From contig CAZYHR010000083.1 in the NCBI GenBank assembly GCA_964647395.1, positions 1 through 14,160 of the forward strand: a stretch of 14,160 nt of DNA, read 5' to 3'. Made by a program: the position numbers and the translations under genes. Under the pieces are notes generated by a model. The model had not been told where the DNA came from and searched no databases. It saw only the letters and a program-made list of their open reading frames with translations. Shown here piece after piece: positions 7,704 to 14,160 of the stretch (positions are counted from its first letter, which is position 1; every line of letters begins with the position of its first letter). The stretch comes from Phosphoribacter sp964647395. GTDB lineage: Bacteria > Actinomycetota > Actinomycetes > Actinomycetales > Dermatophilaceae.

Positions 7704-8984
7704 TCACCCGCGCCGGTCGCGCTCGGCGCGGCCGGCGGGCAGATAGCCCAGCGCCCCGACCACGCTGACCAGGCCGCCGACCACCATGGCGGTCTGCGTG
7801 CTCGTCGCGCCGCTGAGCCAGCCCAGGGTCGGCCCGGCGATCGCACCGGCTCCGAACGCCACCATCGAGTTGAGCGAGAGCACGCTGGCCCGGTTGGCGG
7901 CCTCCGCGCGCCGGTGCAGCAGGGCCCCGTGCATCGGCCCACCGGCCCCGTGCAGGGCATAGGTCAGTCCGTATGCCGCGACCAGGGCCACCGGTCCCGC
8001 GGCCAGTCCCATGACCGCCGCCCCCGCGCCGTTGAGCACCCGGGCCAGGATCGCCGTGCGGGCCACCCCGAGGCGACCGGCCAGCCGGCCGGCCAGCGTG
8101 GCCCCGGCCGCGAACACGCCCCACCCGGCGGCCGCGACCGGGCCGTTCCACTGCCCGGCCGCAGCAGTGCTGCCCAGCAACTCGGCCAGGCGCAGCGGCA
8201 TGAGGTTCTCGAAGACCGTCATGGCCCACACCCAGGCCACCTCGACGCCGAGGATCCCGAGCAGCACCCGGTCGTGGCCCAGCAGGCCCAGCGTCGCGCG
8301 CAGCTGTCGCGGGGTCGCGCGGGCCGAGTCGAGCGCCCGGCGCAGGCCGCCGCCCCGGCCGGCGACCGCTCCGGCGGGCACCTCGGTGACCAGCGCGGCG
8401 GTGAGGGCCAGGTGGACGGCGCCGAAGGCGGCATACAGGGCGATGGGCAGAGCCAGGGGACTGTAGGCCGGCAGCGGGTGACACGCGACCAGCCCGCCGC
8501 CGAGCACCGCCCCGACAGCGATCGACCCACCGAGCACGGTGTTCTGCCGGGCCAGCGATTGGTCGACGTCGGCGCCGGGGTCGCCGGCGTGCACGGCGTC
8601 GACGAACCACGCCTCCAGGGGCCCCGAGTCCAGCGCCCGATAGACGCCCATGGCGGCCGCGGCCAGCGCGAAGCCGGCGAACGAGTCGGCCCGCAGATAG
8701 AGCCAGGCGGTGACCAGGTTGACGGCCCCGGCCACCAGCAGCAGCGGGCGGCGCCCGAAGGCGTCGGCGAAACCGCTGGTCGGCAACTCGAGCAGGAGCA
8801 CGACGACGCCCTGGGCAGCGGCATAGGTGAGCACCTCGCCAACGGTGAGCCCGCGCTCCAGGGCGAGCAGCCCGAAGATCCCGATGACCAGGCCCACCGG
8901 CAGCCAGCGGGTCAGGGTGAGCAGCAGGAAGCGGCGCCGGGCCCGGTCGGGCGTCAGCGGGTGGGCCGCGGGTGAGGCGGTCAC
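7704..8984 (-). CDS. MFS transporter
   Basis: A 426-residue integral membrane protein with many hydrophobic segments, consistent with the 12-helix major facilitator fold. The loop between helices 2 and 3 carries a motif A variant, GFADAFGRRPLL. The segment HAGDPGADVDQSLARQNTVL is typical of the drug/metabolite efflux-like branch. The substrate cannot be read from sequence; export of a small molecule is the likeliest role. The start is the GTG at 8984, which overlaps the upstream regulator stop as GTGA, so the pair is translationally coupled and the regulator probably controls this transporter. The stop is followed by the bidirectional hairpin at 7627-7663. Confidence 0.92.
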   Translation of the reverse strand: MTASPAAHPLTPDRARRRFLLLTLTRWLPVGLVIGIFGLLALERGLTVGEVLTYAAAQGVVVLLLELPTSGFADAFGRRPLLLVAGAVNLVTAWLYLRADSFAGFALAAAAMGVYRALDSGPLEAWFVDAVHAGDPGADVDQSLARQNTVLGGSIAVGAVLGGGLVACHPLPAYSPLALPIALYAAFGAVHLALTAALVTEVPAGAVAGRGGGLRRALDSARATPRQLRATLGLLGHDRVLLGILGVEVAWVWAMTVFENLMPLRLAELLGSTAAAGQWNGPVAAAGWGVFAAGATLAGRLAGRLGVARTAILARVLNGAGAAVMGLAAGPVALVAAYGLTYALHGAGGPMHGALLHRRAEAANRASVLSLNSMVAFGAGAIAGPTLGWLSGATSTQTAMVVGGLVSVVGALGYLPAGRAERDRRG

Positions 8985-9580
8985 CGGCCCTCGCGTAACG
9001 GCGGGCGGTCGAGGTCGACGGGGTAGCTCGTCAGATAGATCGCGACCCGGCGGGCCTGCGGATTGCCCTGTCCGACCCGGCGATAGCGCTGCACGACCGC
9101 GTCGAGCTCGGCCATCATCGCGGCGGTCTGCTCGGCGGTGGCCAGGATCAGGTGGTCGTTCATGCCCAGGGTGTCGCGCCACCGGGCCGGCCACTGCGCC
9201 TCGACGTCGAGCCATCGCTCGAAGCGGGTGTGGAAGTGTCGCAGGTAGTCGCGGGTCAGCCAGTTGAGCGCGGTCTCGGCGTCCTCGTCGCCGGCGAAGT
9301 CCGAGGGGGTCCACTGGGTGTAGTCGCTGGCCGCCGCCCAGAGCCGCTGCCGGCCGGTGCCCTCGCCGGTGTCGCGCACCAGGCCGGCCGCGGCCAGCCG
9401 GCGCAGGTGATAGGAGGTCGCCCCGGAGTTGGTCTGCAGGCTCGCCGCCAGGGCCGTCGCGGTCGCCGGGCCACCCCGGCGCAGCTCGGACACCAGCCGG
9501 GAGCGCAGCGGGTGGGCGAGGGTCTTGACGCGCTCGGCGTCGAGCTGGACGACGCTGTCGTCCCCGGGGTGGGAGGTCAT
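8981..9580 (-). CDS. ArsR-like winged-helix transcriptional regulator
   Basis: A 199-residue protein. Residues of about 17-85 form a winged HTH of the ArsR/HTH_20 type: LAHPLRSRLVSELRRGGPAT, ATALAASLQTNSGATSYHLR as the recognition region, then RLAAAGLVRD leading into the wing. The rest, about 110 residues rich in Trp, Arg and Ala, is probably a dimerisation or effector-binding region. No metal-binding Cys motif of classic ArsR sensors is seen, so a small-molecule ligand is more likely. It is first in a two-gene unit with the MFS transporter (GTGA overlap). Start ATG 9580 has no ribosome site at normal spacing, which fits a leaderless message from the promoter at 9587-9614. Confidence 0.92.
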   Translation of the reverse strand: MTSHPGDDSVVQLDAERVKTLAHPLRSRLVSELRRGGPATATALAASLQTNSGATSYHLRRLAAAGLVRDTGEGTGRQRLWAAASDYTQWTPSDFAGDEDAETALNWLTRDYLRHFHTRFERWLDVEAQWPARWRDTLGMNDHLILATAEQTAAMMAELDAVVQRYRRVGQGNPQARRVAIYLTSYPVDLDRPPLREGR

Positions 9581-9586
9581 AGATGC

Positions 9587-9614
9587 ACAATACCTCTGCA
9601 TAGTCTGTTTGCAA
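9587..9614 (-). promoter_or_regulatory. Putative leaderless promoter and operator of the regulator/MFS unit
   Basis: In an AT-rich island, the minus strand shows TTGCAA (9614-9609), a 16-bp spacer and TATTGT (9592-9587). The regulator ATG begins 7 bp after the -10 box, so transcription would start at or next to the ATG. An ATGCA...TGCAT inverted repeat (9583-9601) overlaps the -10 box and is a candidate operator for the HTH protein itself. Confidence 0.45.
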
Positions 9615-9676
9615 AATAGTTGTGTATGCCGTGCCCGGACCACGTCTGCGCAGGTCAGGGCCGGGGTGGCCGCGGA

Positions 9677-9706
9677 TTGGACCGCTCGCCGACCCGCTCG
9701 TAAACT
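9677..9706 (+). promoter_or_regulatory. Putative rplM-rpsI promoter
   Basis: TTGGAC at 9677-9682 and TAAACT at 9701-9706 are separated by 18 bp. The -10 fits the TAnnnT pattern of actinobacterial housekeeping promoters; the -35 is a weak match. The start would be near 9713, leaving a leader of about 110 nt before rplM. Confidence 0.45.
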
Positions 9707-9719
9707 GGACGATTGTGCG

Positions 9720-9809
9720 CCGCTGCCCCAGCGGCCCACCGACCAGCAGCCCGTGAGCGCTGCCCCTGACCTTGAGCCCTGACCCTGAGCCCTGACCCTG
9801 AGCACTGAC
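9720..9809 (+). promoter_or_regulatory. Structured and repeated leader of the rplM operon
   Basis: Two small hairpins can form (CCGCT/AGCGG at 9720-9734 and GCAGC/GCTGC at 9746-9763). They are followed by a 13-bp tandem repeat, CCCTGACCCTGAG, with copies at 9764-9776 (one change), 9777-9789 and 9790-9802, plus a degenerate partial copy. The repeat ends just before the rplM ribosome site GGAGAG (9810-9815). Ribosomal-protein leaders often mediate feedback control; that role here is inference. Confidence 0.5.
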
Positions 9810-9824
9810 GGAGAGCACCCGATC

Positions 9825-10268
9825 ATGCGCACCTATACCCCCAAGCCCGGCGAGGTCACCCGCGCCTGGCACGTCATCGACGCCACGGACGTCGTGCTCG
9901 GCCGGCTGGCCAGCCAGACCGCCGTGCTGCTGCGCGGCAAGCACAAGCCGACCTTCGCGCCGCACGTCGACACCGGCGACTTCGTCATCATCATCAACGC
10001 CGCCAAGGTCGCGCTCACCGGCGCCAAGGCCGAGCAGAAGCGCGCCTACCGGCACTCGGGCTACCCGGGCGGGCTGCGCAGCGTCAGCTACGCCGAGTTG
10101 CTCGAGAAGGACCCCCGCAAGGCGGTCGAGCGCGCCGTCCGCGGCATGCTCCCCAAGAACACCCTGGGCCGGGCGCAGCTGTCCAAGCTCAAGGTCTATG
10201 CGGGTGACTCGCACCCGCACGCCGCCCAGAAGCCCGTCCCGTTCGAGATCACCCAGGTGGCCCAGTGA
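9825..10268 (+). CDS. rplM: 50S ribosomal protein L13
   Basis: A 147-residue protein of normal family length, an early-assembling component of the large ribosomal subunit that binds 23S rRNA. Hallmarks are RAWHVIDATDVVLGRLAS at the N-terminus, LLRGKHKPTFAPHVDTGDFV, the central GYPGGLRS and the C-terminal signature AVRGMLPKNTLGR (about 107-119). The ATG at 9825 has GGAGAG nine bases upstream. It is the first gene of the rplM-rpsI operon and overlaps rpsI by one base. Confidence 0.98.
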   Translation: MRTYTPKPGEVTRAWHVIDATDVVLGRLASQTAVLLRGKHKPTFAPHVDTGDFVIIINAAKVALTGAKAEQKRAYRHSGYPGGLRSVSYAELLEKDPRKAVERAVRGMLPKNTLGRAQLSKLKVYAGDSHPHAAQKPVPFEITQVAQ

Positions 10269-10780
10269 TGGCTGAGATGACCAACGACTACGCCGACGAG
10301 CTCGACACCGACGAGCCCGCGGTCTCCGAGTGGACCTCCGAGTCGACCGCGCCGGTCGGCGACGACGCCCCCGCCCGCAAGCCGACGGCCTCGGCGCCCG
10401 GCGCGGCGACCGGCCGGCGCAAGCAGGCCATCGCCCGGGTGCGCATCGTGCCCGGCACCGGTGAGTGGACCGTCAACGGTCGCTCGCTGGACTCCTACTT
10501 CCCCAACAGGGTGCACCAGCAGCTGGTCAACGAGCCGCTCAAGGTGCTCGAGCTGGACGGCGCCTATGACGTGCTGGTCCGGGTGCACGGTGGTGGCCCC
10601 TCCGGCCAGGCCGGCGCGGTCCGGCTCGGCGTGGCGCGCGCCCTCAACGGCGTCGACGTCGAGCTCAACCGGCCCTCGCTCAAGAAGGCCGGGCTGCTGA
10701 CCCGGGACGCGCGGGTGCCCGAGCGCAAGAAGGCCGGCCTCAAGAAGGCCCGGAAGGCACCGCAGTACAGCAAGCGTTGA
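10268..10780 (+). CDS. rpsI: 30S ribosomal protein S9
   Basis: A 170-residue protein whose conserved core begins at about residue 45 (GRRKQAIARVRIVPGTGEW). It has the family signatures GGGPSGQAGAVRLGVARAL and the basic C-terminus KKARKAPQYSKR, which reaches toward tRNA in the decoding region of the small subunit. The first ~45 residues are an acidic, low-complexity extension (DYADELDTDEPAVSE), as found in other actinobacterial S9 proteins. The start is the ATG at 10268, sharing one base with the rplM stop (TGATG); a GTG at 10265 and an ATG at 10277 are alternatives. A strong hairpin follows the stop. Confidence 0.97.
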   Translation: MAEMTNDYADELDTDEPAVSEWTSESTAPVGDDAPARKPTASAPGAATGRRKQAIARVRIVPGTGEWTVNGRSLDSYFPNRVHQQLVNEPLKVLELDGAYDVLVRVHGGGPSGQAGAVRLGVARALNGVDVELNRPSLKKAGLLTRDARVPERKKAGLKKARKAPQYSKR

Positions 10781-10787
10781 CCATTGC

Positions 10788-10830
10788 CGCGACGGGGCGG
10801 CCCAGGTCCGGCCTGGGTCGTCCCGTCGTG
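10788..10830 (+). terminator. Terminator after rpsI
   Basis: Arms 10791-10806 and 10812-10827 pair over 16 positions with two G-U pairs and a TCCGG loop. The stem can be extended outward by three pairs to 10788 and 10830. It starts 8-11 bp after the rpsI stop and has no T-run. Confidence 0.85.
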
Positions 10831-10853
10831 CGCTTGGGCAGGTAGTTTCGAGG

Positions 10854-10912
10854 GGTATGCCGCGCGGCCCGCGCCCGGTCTCACGGACGCCGGCCCGGGC
10901 GCGCGGCATACC
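10854..10912 (+). promoter_or_regulatory. Large inverted repeat in the glmM leader
   Basis: GGTATGCCGCGCG (10854-10866) and CGCGCGGCATACC (10900-10912) are perfect 13-bp complements around a GC-rich 33-nt interior, ending 22 bp before the glmM start. It lies after a complete rpsI terminator, so it is probably not a second terminator. A possible -10 box, TAGTTT (10843-10848), would start transcription at about the first base of the left arm, giving glmM mRNA a 5'-terminal hairpin. Each arm contains the 9-mer GTATGCCGC that recurs through the window. Confidence 0.6.
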
Positions 10913-10934
10913 ACAAGGACAAGGAGGCCCTCGA

Positions 10935-12284
10935 GTGGGGCGACTCTTCGGCACCGACGGCGTGCGCGGACTGGCCAACCGGGACATCACCGCCGAACTG
11001 GCCCTGGACCTGTCGGTCGCCGCGGCGCACGTGCTGCGCGAGACGGGCGAGTTGGAGGGGCACCGGCCGTTCGCGGTGGTCGGCACCGACGGCCGGGCCA
11101 GTGGCGAGTTCCTTTCGGCGGCGGTGACCGCCGGGCTGGCGTCGGCCGGGGTCGACGTGCTCAACGCGGGCACCCTGCCCACGCCGGCGGTGGCCTTCCT
11201 CACGGCCGACCTCGGGGCCGATCTCGGGGTCATGCTGTCGGCCTCGCACAACCCGATGGCCGACAACGGCATCAAGTTCTTCGCCCGGGGCGGTTACAAG
11301 CTCGACGACGCCGTCGAGGACGCCATCTCCGAGCGGCGGGCCGAGCCCTGGGACCGCCCGATCGGCCCCGACGTGGGTCGGGTCCGGCCGTTCCTGCAGG
11401 AGGCCGACGGTCGCTACGTCAAGCACCTGCTGCGGGCTCTGCCGCACCGCCTGGACGGACTGCACGTCGTCGTCGACGCGGCGCACGGGGCGGCCTCCCG
11501 GGTGTCGCCGTGGGCCTTCCGGGAGGCCGGGGCCTATGTCACGGTCATCGGTGCGGAGCCCGACGGACTGAACATCAACGAGGGCTACGGCTCGACGCAC
11601 CTGGCCCGGCTGCAGCGCGCCGTCGTCGAGAACGGCGCCCAGGTGGGCATCGCGCACGACGGCGACGCCGACCGGTGCCTGGCGGTCGACGCCCGGGGCG
11701 AGCTCGTCGACGGCGACCAGATCCTGTCGATCCTGGCGGTGGCGATGCGCGAGCGCGGGGCGCTGGCGCAGGACACCATCGTCGCGACGGTGATGAGCAA
11801 CCTCGGCATGCTGCAGGCGATGCGGCGCGAGGGCATCACGGTGCGCCAGACCGCCGTCGGCGACCGCTACGTGCTCGAGGACATGCGGGCCGGGGGCTAC
11901 ACCCTGGGCGGCGAGCAGTCCGGGCACGTCATCCTCACCGAGCACGCGACCACCGGCGACGGCGTGCTCACCGGGCTGCTGCTCGTGTCGCGGATGGCCG
12001 AGACCAAGCGCACCCTGCGCGACCTGGCCACCGTCATGACCCGCCTGCCGCAGGTGCTGGTCAACGTCAAGGGCGTCGACAAGGACGCCGTCGATGCCGA
12101 CACCGCCGTGCAGGCCGCGGTCGTCGAGGCCGAGCGGGTGCTCGGCGGCTCCGGGCGGGTGCTGCTGCGCAAGTCCGGCACCGAGCCGCTGGTGCGGGTC
12201 ATGGTCGAGGCCGCCCAGGCCGAGCAGGCCCAGTCGATCGCCGACCAGCTGGCCGGTGTCGTGCGGGAGCGCCTGGCCCTGTGA
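10935..12284 (+). CDS. glmM: Phosphoglucosamine mutase
   Basis: A 449-residue protein of normal family length. It interconverts glucosamine-6-phosphate and glucosamine-1-phosphate, feeding UDP-GlcNAc and so peptidoglycan synthesis in the cytoplasm. Domains in order: GRLFGTDGVRGLAN at the N-terminus; the active-site loop LSASHNPMADNGIKFF, with phosphoserine Ser104; the metal-binding DGDADR loop; the sugar-binding GEQSGH; and the C-terminal phosphate-binding RKSGTEPLVRVM. All key residues are present. Start GTG 10935 has AAGGAGG seven bases upstream, the best ribosome site in the window. Position after rplM-rpsI is conserved in actinobacteria, but the rpsI terminator suggests glmM has its own promoter. 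Confidence 0.98.
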   Translation: MGRLFGTDGVRGLANRDITAELALDLSVAAAHVLRETGELEGHRPFAVVGTDGRASGEFLSAAVTAGLASAGVDVLNAGTLPTPAVAFLTADLGADLGVMLSASHNPMADNGIKFFARGGYKLDDAVEDAISERRAEPWDRPIGPDVGRVRPFLQEADGRYVKHLLRALPHRLDGLHVVVDAAHGAASRVSPWAFREAGAYVTVIGAEPDGLNINEGYGSTHLARLQRAVVENGAQVGIAHDGDADRCLAVDARGELVDGDQILSILAVAMRERGALAQDTIVATVMSNLGMLQAMRREGITVRQTAVGDRYVLEDMRAGGYTLGGEQSGHVILTEHATTGDGVLTGLLLVSRMAETKRTLRDLATVMTRLPQVLVNVKGVDKDAVDADTAVQAAVVEAERVLGGSGRVLLRKSGTEPLVRVMVEAAQAEQAQSIADQLAGVVRERLAL

Positions 12285-12296
12285 GGGTGCGGCCGG

Positions 12297-12932
12297 TCAG
12301 GTCCCGGCGAGCCGCTGCAGGACCGGCAGGAAGTGCCGTGCCAGGGCGCCGTTGACGCCGACGACGCTGATCCGGGACTCCTCCCGGCGCCGCTGCAGTT
12401 CTTCGACCATCTGCTCGGTGTCGCCGCTGAGGATGGTCAGCGAGTCGGCGGCCGTGAGGGTGGCCAGGTCGGCGCCGGCGACCCGCTGGACCCAGTCGGG
12501 GAACACTCCGGCGACCGAGAAGAGGTTGGTGGCGATCCGGACCCCGGTGCCGCGGGCCCCGGGCGCGCCGTCGAAGGACCGCGCGAAGGCGGTCACCTCG
12601 GCCCGGGTCGCGGTGGGCGGCAGGCCCAGCGTGACGATGTCGGCGTGCTGCCGGGCCAGGGCGGCCGCCTTGGGCCCGCCGGCGGCCACGAGCACCTCCG
12701 GCCGGTCCGGGCCGGTCAGCTCGAGGGTGCGCGTGATGGTCTCGGCGACCCGGGCCAGCCGCTGCGCCCCGGTCAGGGGCGGCAGGCCCAGCCGGGCGAG
12801 GGCGGCGAGCGTCTCGGGCCGGCCGGTGCCCAGGCCGAGGACGAAGCGGCCGTCGGTCAGCCGGGTCAGCGCCGCGGCCTGCTGGGCGGCGAGTGCGGGC
12901 AGGTGCAGCGGGGTGGCCAGGACATAGTCACC
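12297..12932 (-). pseudogene. N-terminally truncated LLM-class flavin oxidoreductase
   Basis: An open frame whose protein matches the middle and end of luciferase-like (F420/FMN-dependent) oxidoreductases: LHLPALAAQQAAALTRLTDG, then RFVLGLGTGRPE, later VLVAAGGPKAAALARQHADI and TLGLPPTATRAEVTAFARSF. The normal first ~60 residues, including the first strands of the TIM barrel, are absent. Upstream in this frame there is only sequence antisense to the MarR gene, then a TGA. No ATG, GTG or TTG occurs between that TGA and an internal GTG at 12695, which would leave only the C-terminal 132 residues. The gene therefore looks dead, most simply through a deletion that joined it to the MarR gene near 12921-12935. 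A sequencing or assembly error is less likely but possible. Confidence 0.8.
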
Positions 12933-13375
12933 TGCCGGTCGGCCTGCGGCTCTCCCGGGCGGCCCGTCTGGTGAGCCGCGCCTTCGACGAGACGCTGGTC
13001 GCGGCCGGGGGATCGCTGCCGGTCTGGCAGGTGCTGCTCAACCTGCGCATCGACCCGGCGATGAGCCAGCGCGGCCTGGCCGCCGCGGTCGGGGTCAGCG
13101 AGACCACCCTGACCCATCACCTCAACGCGATGGAGACCGCCGGGCTGGTCGTGCGGCGCCGCGACCCGGCCGACCGGCGCACCCACACCGTTGAGGTCAC
13201 CGCGGCCGGGCGGGCCGCCTTCGACCGGTTGCGCGCCGCTGCCGCGGGGTTCGACGCGCGGCTGCGGAGCGGTCTGTCCGGCCCCGATGTCGACCGGCTC
13301 GGCGAGTTGCTCGAGCGGCTCGCCGACAACGTCGGCGGGACGGCGGCCGGGCCGCCGGTCACTCCGGGACGCTGA
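12893..13375 (+). CDS. MarR-family transcriptional regulator, start region rearranged
   Basis: 160 residues from the GTG at 12893. The family core starts at about residue 14 (LPVGLRLSRAARLVSRAFDE), followed by the winged HTH (MSQRGLAAAVGVSETTLTHH with LNAMETAGLVVRRRDPADRR as recognition helix and wing) and a C-terminal dimerisation helix. DNA-binding parts are intact. The first ~11 codons come from sequence antisense to the truncated oxidoreductase, so the native start appears lost and 12893 is the only upstream in-frame start found; it lacks a clear ribosome site. The protein may be expressed poorly or not at all. It overlaps the carbonic anhydrase 3' end by 17 bp, convergently. MarR proteins often repress a divergent neighbour, here probably the broken oxidoreductase. 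Confidence 0.8.
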   Translation: MRAGAAGWPGHSHLPVGLRLSRAARLVSRAFDETLVAAGGSLPVWQVLLNLRIDPAMSQRGLAAAVGVSETTLTHHLNAMETAGLVVRRRDPADRRTHTVEVTAAGRAAFDRLRAAAAGFDARLRSGLSGPDVDRLGELLERLADNVGGTAAGPPVTPGR

Positions 13376-14027
13376 CCCCGATCGCGGAGATGACCCGGGC
13401 GGCTCCGTCGCGCAGCGCGTAGTTGGCGCCGATGATGCCGAGCCGGCCCTGCTCGATCCGTTCGGCGATGAGCATCGAGCGTTCGGTCAGCAGCCGGGCG
13501 GTCTGTCGGACGTGCTCGGCCTCGACCTGCTCGGCGCTGGTCTGGCCGCGCTGCCGGGTCGCGAGCACGCTGGGCAGGACCCGCTCGACGATGTCCCGGA
13601 CGTAACCGCCGGGCATGGCGCCGGTCTCCAACGCCTCGAGCGCCGCCCCGACGGCCCCGCACGAGTCGTGGCCGAGCACGACGATGAGCGGGATCCCGAG
13701 GATGCCGATGCCGAACTCCATCGACCCCAGCACCGAGGAGTCGACGACATGTCCGGCGGTGCGGACGACGAACAGGTCGCCGAGCCCCTGGTCGAAGATG
13801 ATCTCGGCGGCCACCCGGCTGTCCCCGCAGCCGAAGAACACCGCGAACGGCCGCTGCCGGCCGGCGATCTTGTGCCGCAGCCCGATGTCTTGGTTGGGAT
13901 GCAGCCGAGCGTCGGCCATGAAACGGGCGTTGCCGGCAGCCAGCACCGACCACGCCTCGGTCGGGGTCACCGGTCGGGTCCCGGGCTGCGGACGGATCCG
14001 CCCGAACGCGGAGTCGGGCGGACTCAC
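13359..14027 (-). CDS. Beta-carbonic anhydrase
   Basis: A 222-residue cytoplasmic zinc enzyme that interconverts CO2 and bicarbonate. The zinc ligands are visible: Cys67 in GCGDSR (with the Asp69-Arg71 dyad), and His120 and Cys123 in LGHDSCGA. The order and spacing are those of prokaryotic beta-class enzymes. Start GTG 14027 has GAGG at normal spacing, but both the ribosome site and the start lie inside an 11-bp tandem repeat (14023-14051), so repeat-number change could affect expression. It sits 26 bp downstream of fumarate hydratase on the same strand, and the two are probably co-transcribed; this pairing is common in actinobacteria. Confidence 0.96.
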   Translation of the reverse strand: MSPPDSAFGRIRPQPGTRPVTPTEAWSVLAAGNARFMADARLHPNQDIGLRHKIAGRQRPFAVFFGCGDSRVAAEIIFDQGLGDLFVVRTAGHVVDSSVLGSMEFGIGILGIPLIVVLGHDSCGAVGAALEALETGAMPGGYVRDIVERVLPSVLATRQRGQTSAEQVEAEHVRQTARLLTERSMLIAERIEQGRLGIIGANYALRDGAARVISAIGVSVPE

Positions 14028-14051
14028 CGTCGCCTCACCGTCGCCTCACCG
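14023..14051. repeat. 11-bp tandem repeat over the carbonic anhydrase start
   Basis: CTCACCGTCGC at 14023-14033 and 14034-14044, then CTCACCG at 14045-14051. On the minus strand each unit carries GTGAGG, so ribosome-site and start-like triplets are duplicated upstream of the annotated GTG. Confidence 0.8.
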
Positions 14052-14053
14052 CG

Positions 14054-14160
<107 letters not shown>

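Larger units (their letters stand above)
1063..10911. repeat. Dispersed 9-mer GTATGCCGC, ten exact copies
   Basis: Plus-strand copies start at 1063, 3885, 4748, 6282, 7971 and 10855. Minus-strand copies (GCGGCATAC) start at 2030, 3783, 8428 and 10903. Eight are inside genes, in several reading frames (Ala-Ala-Tyr, Tyr-Ala-Ala, Val-Cys-Arg, and Gly-Ile-Pro using the rare ATA codon). Two form the arms of the hairpin before glmM. Confidence 0.85.

Noticed and set aside
7632..8975. 447-codon plus-strand frame antisense to the MFS gene
   Set aside because: Low-complexity Arg/Gly/Gln/His-rich translation with no motif, opposite a gene with clear membrane-protein character.
12866..13186. Minus-strand frame as the missing N-terminus of the oxidoreductase in another frame
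   Set aside because: Its translation is an antisense shadow of the MarR gene and shows no luciferase-like sequence, so a simple frameshift does not explain the truncation.

Overview
The window comes from a very GC-rich actinomycete, most likely a member of the Micrococcales (Intrasporangiaceae/Dermatophilaceae-like). The evidence is strong G/C bias at third codon positions, frequent GTG starts, an actinobacterial rplM-rpsI-glmM block, ribosomal protein S9 with an acidic N-terminal extension, and a class I fumarase next to a beta-carbonic anhydrase. The family-level placement is inference.

Layout. 1-177: no gene seen. 178-2889 (-): a rifampin-phosphotransferase-like PEP/pyruvate-binding enzyme. 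It is divergent from 2947-4412 (+), where a small Cys-motif protein of unknown function is translationally coupled to truA. 4379-4565 (-): a probable frameshifted gene remnant. 4632-6389 (-): an SF2 DExH helicase. 6390-6890: a gene-free stretch with three tandem-repeat arrays around a 68-bp near-perfect palindrome. 6891-7586 (+): a secreted lipoprotein, followed by a strong hairpin terminator. 7704-9580 (-): a two-gene unit of an ArsR-like regulator and an MFS transporter, coupled by a GTGA overlap and probably read from a leaderless promoter. 9677-10830 (+): the rplM-rpsI operon with promoter, structured and repeated leader, and terminator. 10854-12284 (+): glmM with a large hairpin just upstream. 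12297-12932 (-): an LLM-class flavin oxidoreductase with no N-terminus or start codon. It runs head-on into 12893-13375 (+), a MarR regulator whose own first codons lie inside the oxidoreductase remnant. 13359-14027 (-): beta-carbonic anhydrase. 14054-14160 (-): the C-terminal end of class I fumarate hydratase, running off the window.

Functionally, most of the window is housekeeping: tRNA pseudouridylation, ribosomal proteins, the entry to peptidoglycan-precursor synthesis, and CO2/fumarate metabolism. Accessory genes are inserted between truA and rplM. No complete defence, CRISPR, phage or biosynthetic system is visible. The most unusual signals are the palindrome with its flanking repeats, a 9-mer (GTATGCCGC) found ten times on both strands, the LLM/MarR junction scar, and the decayed gene between truA and the helicase.
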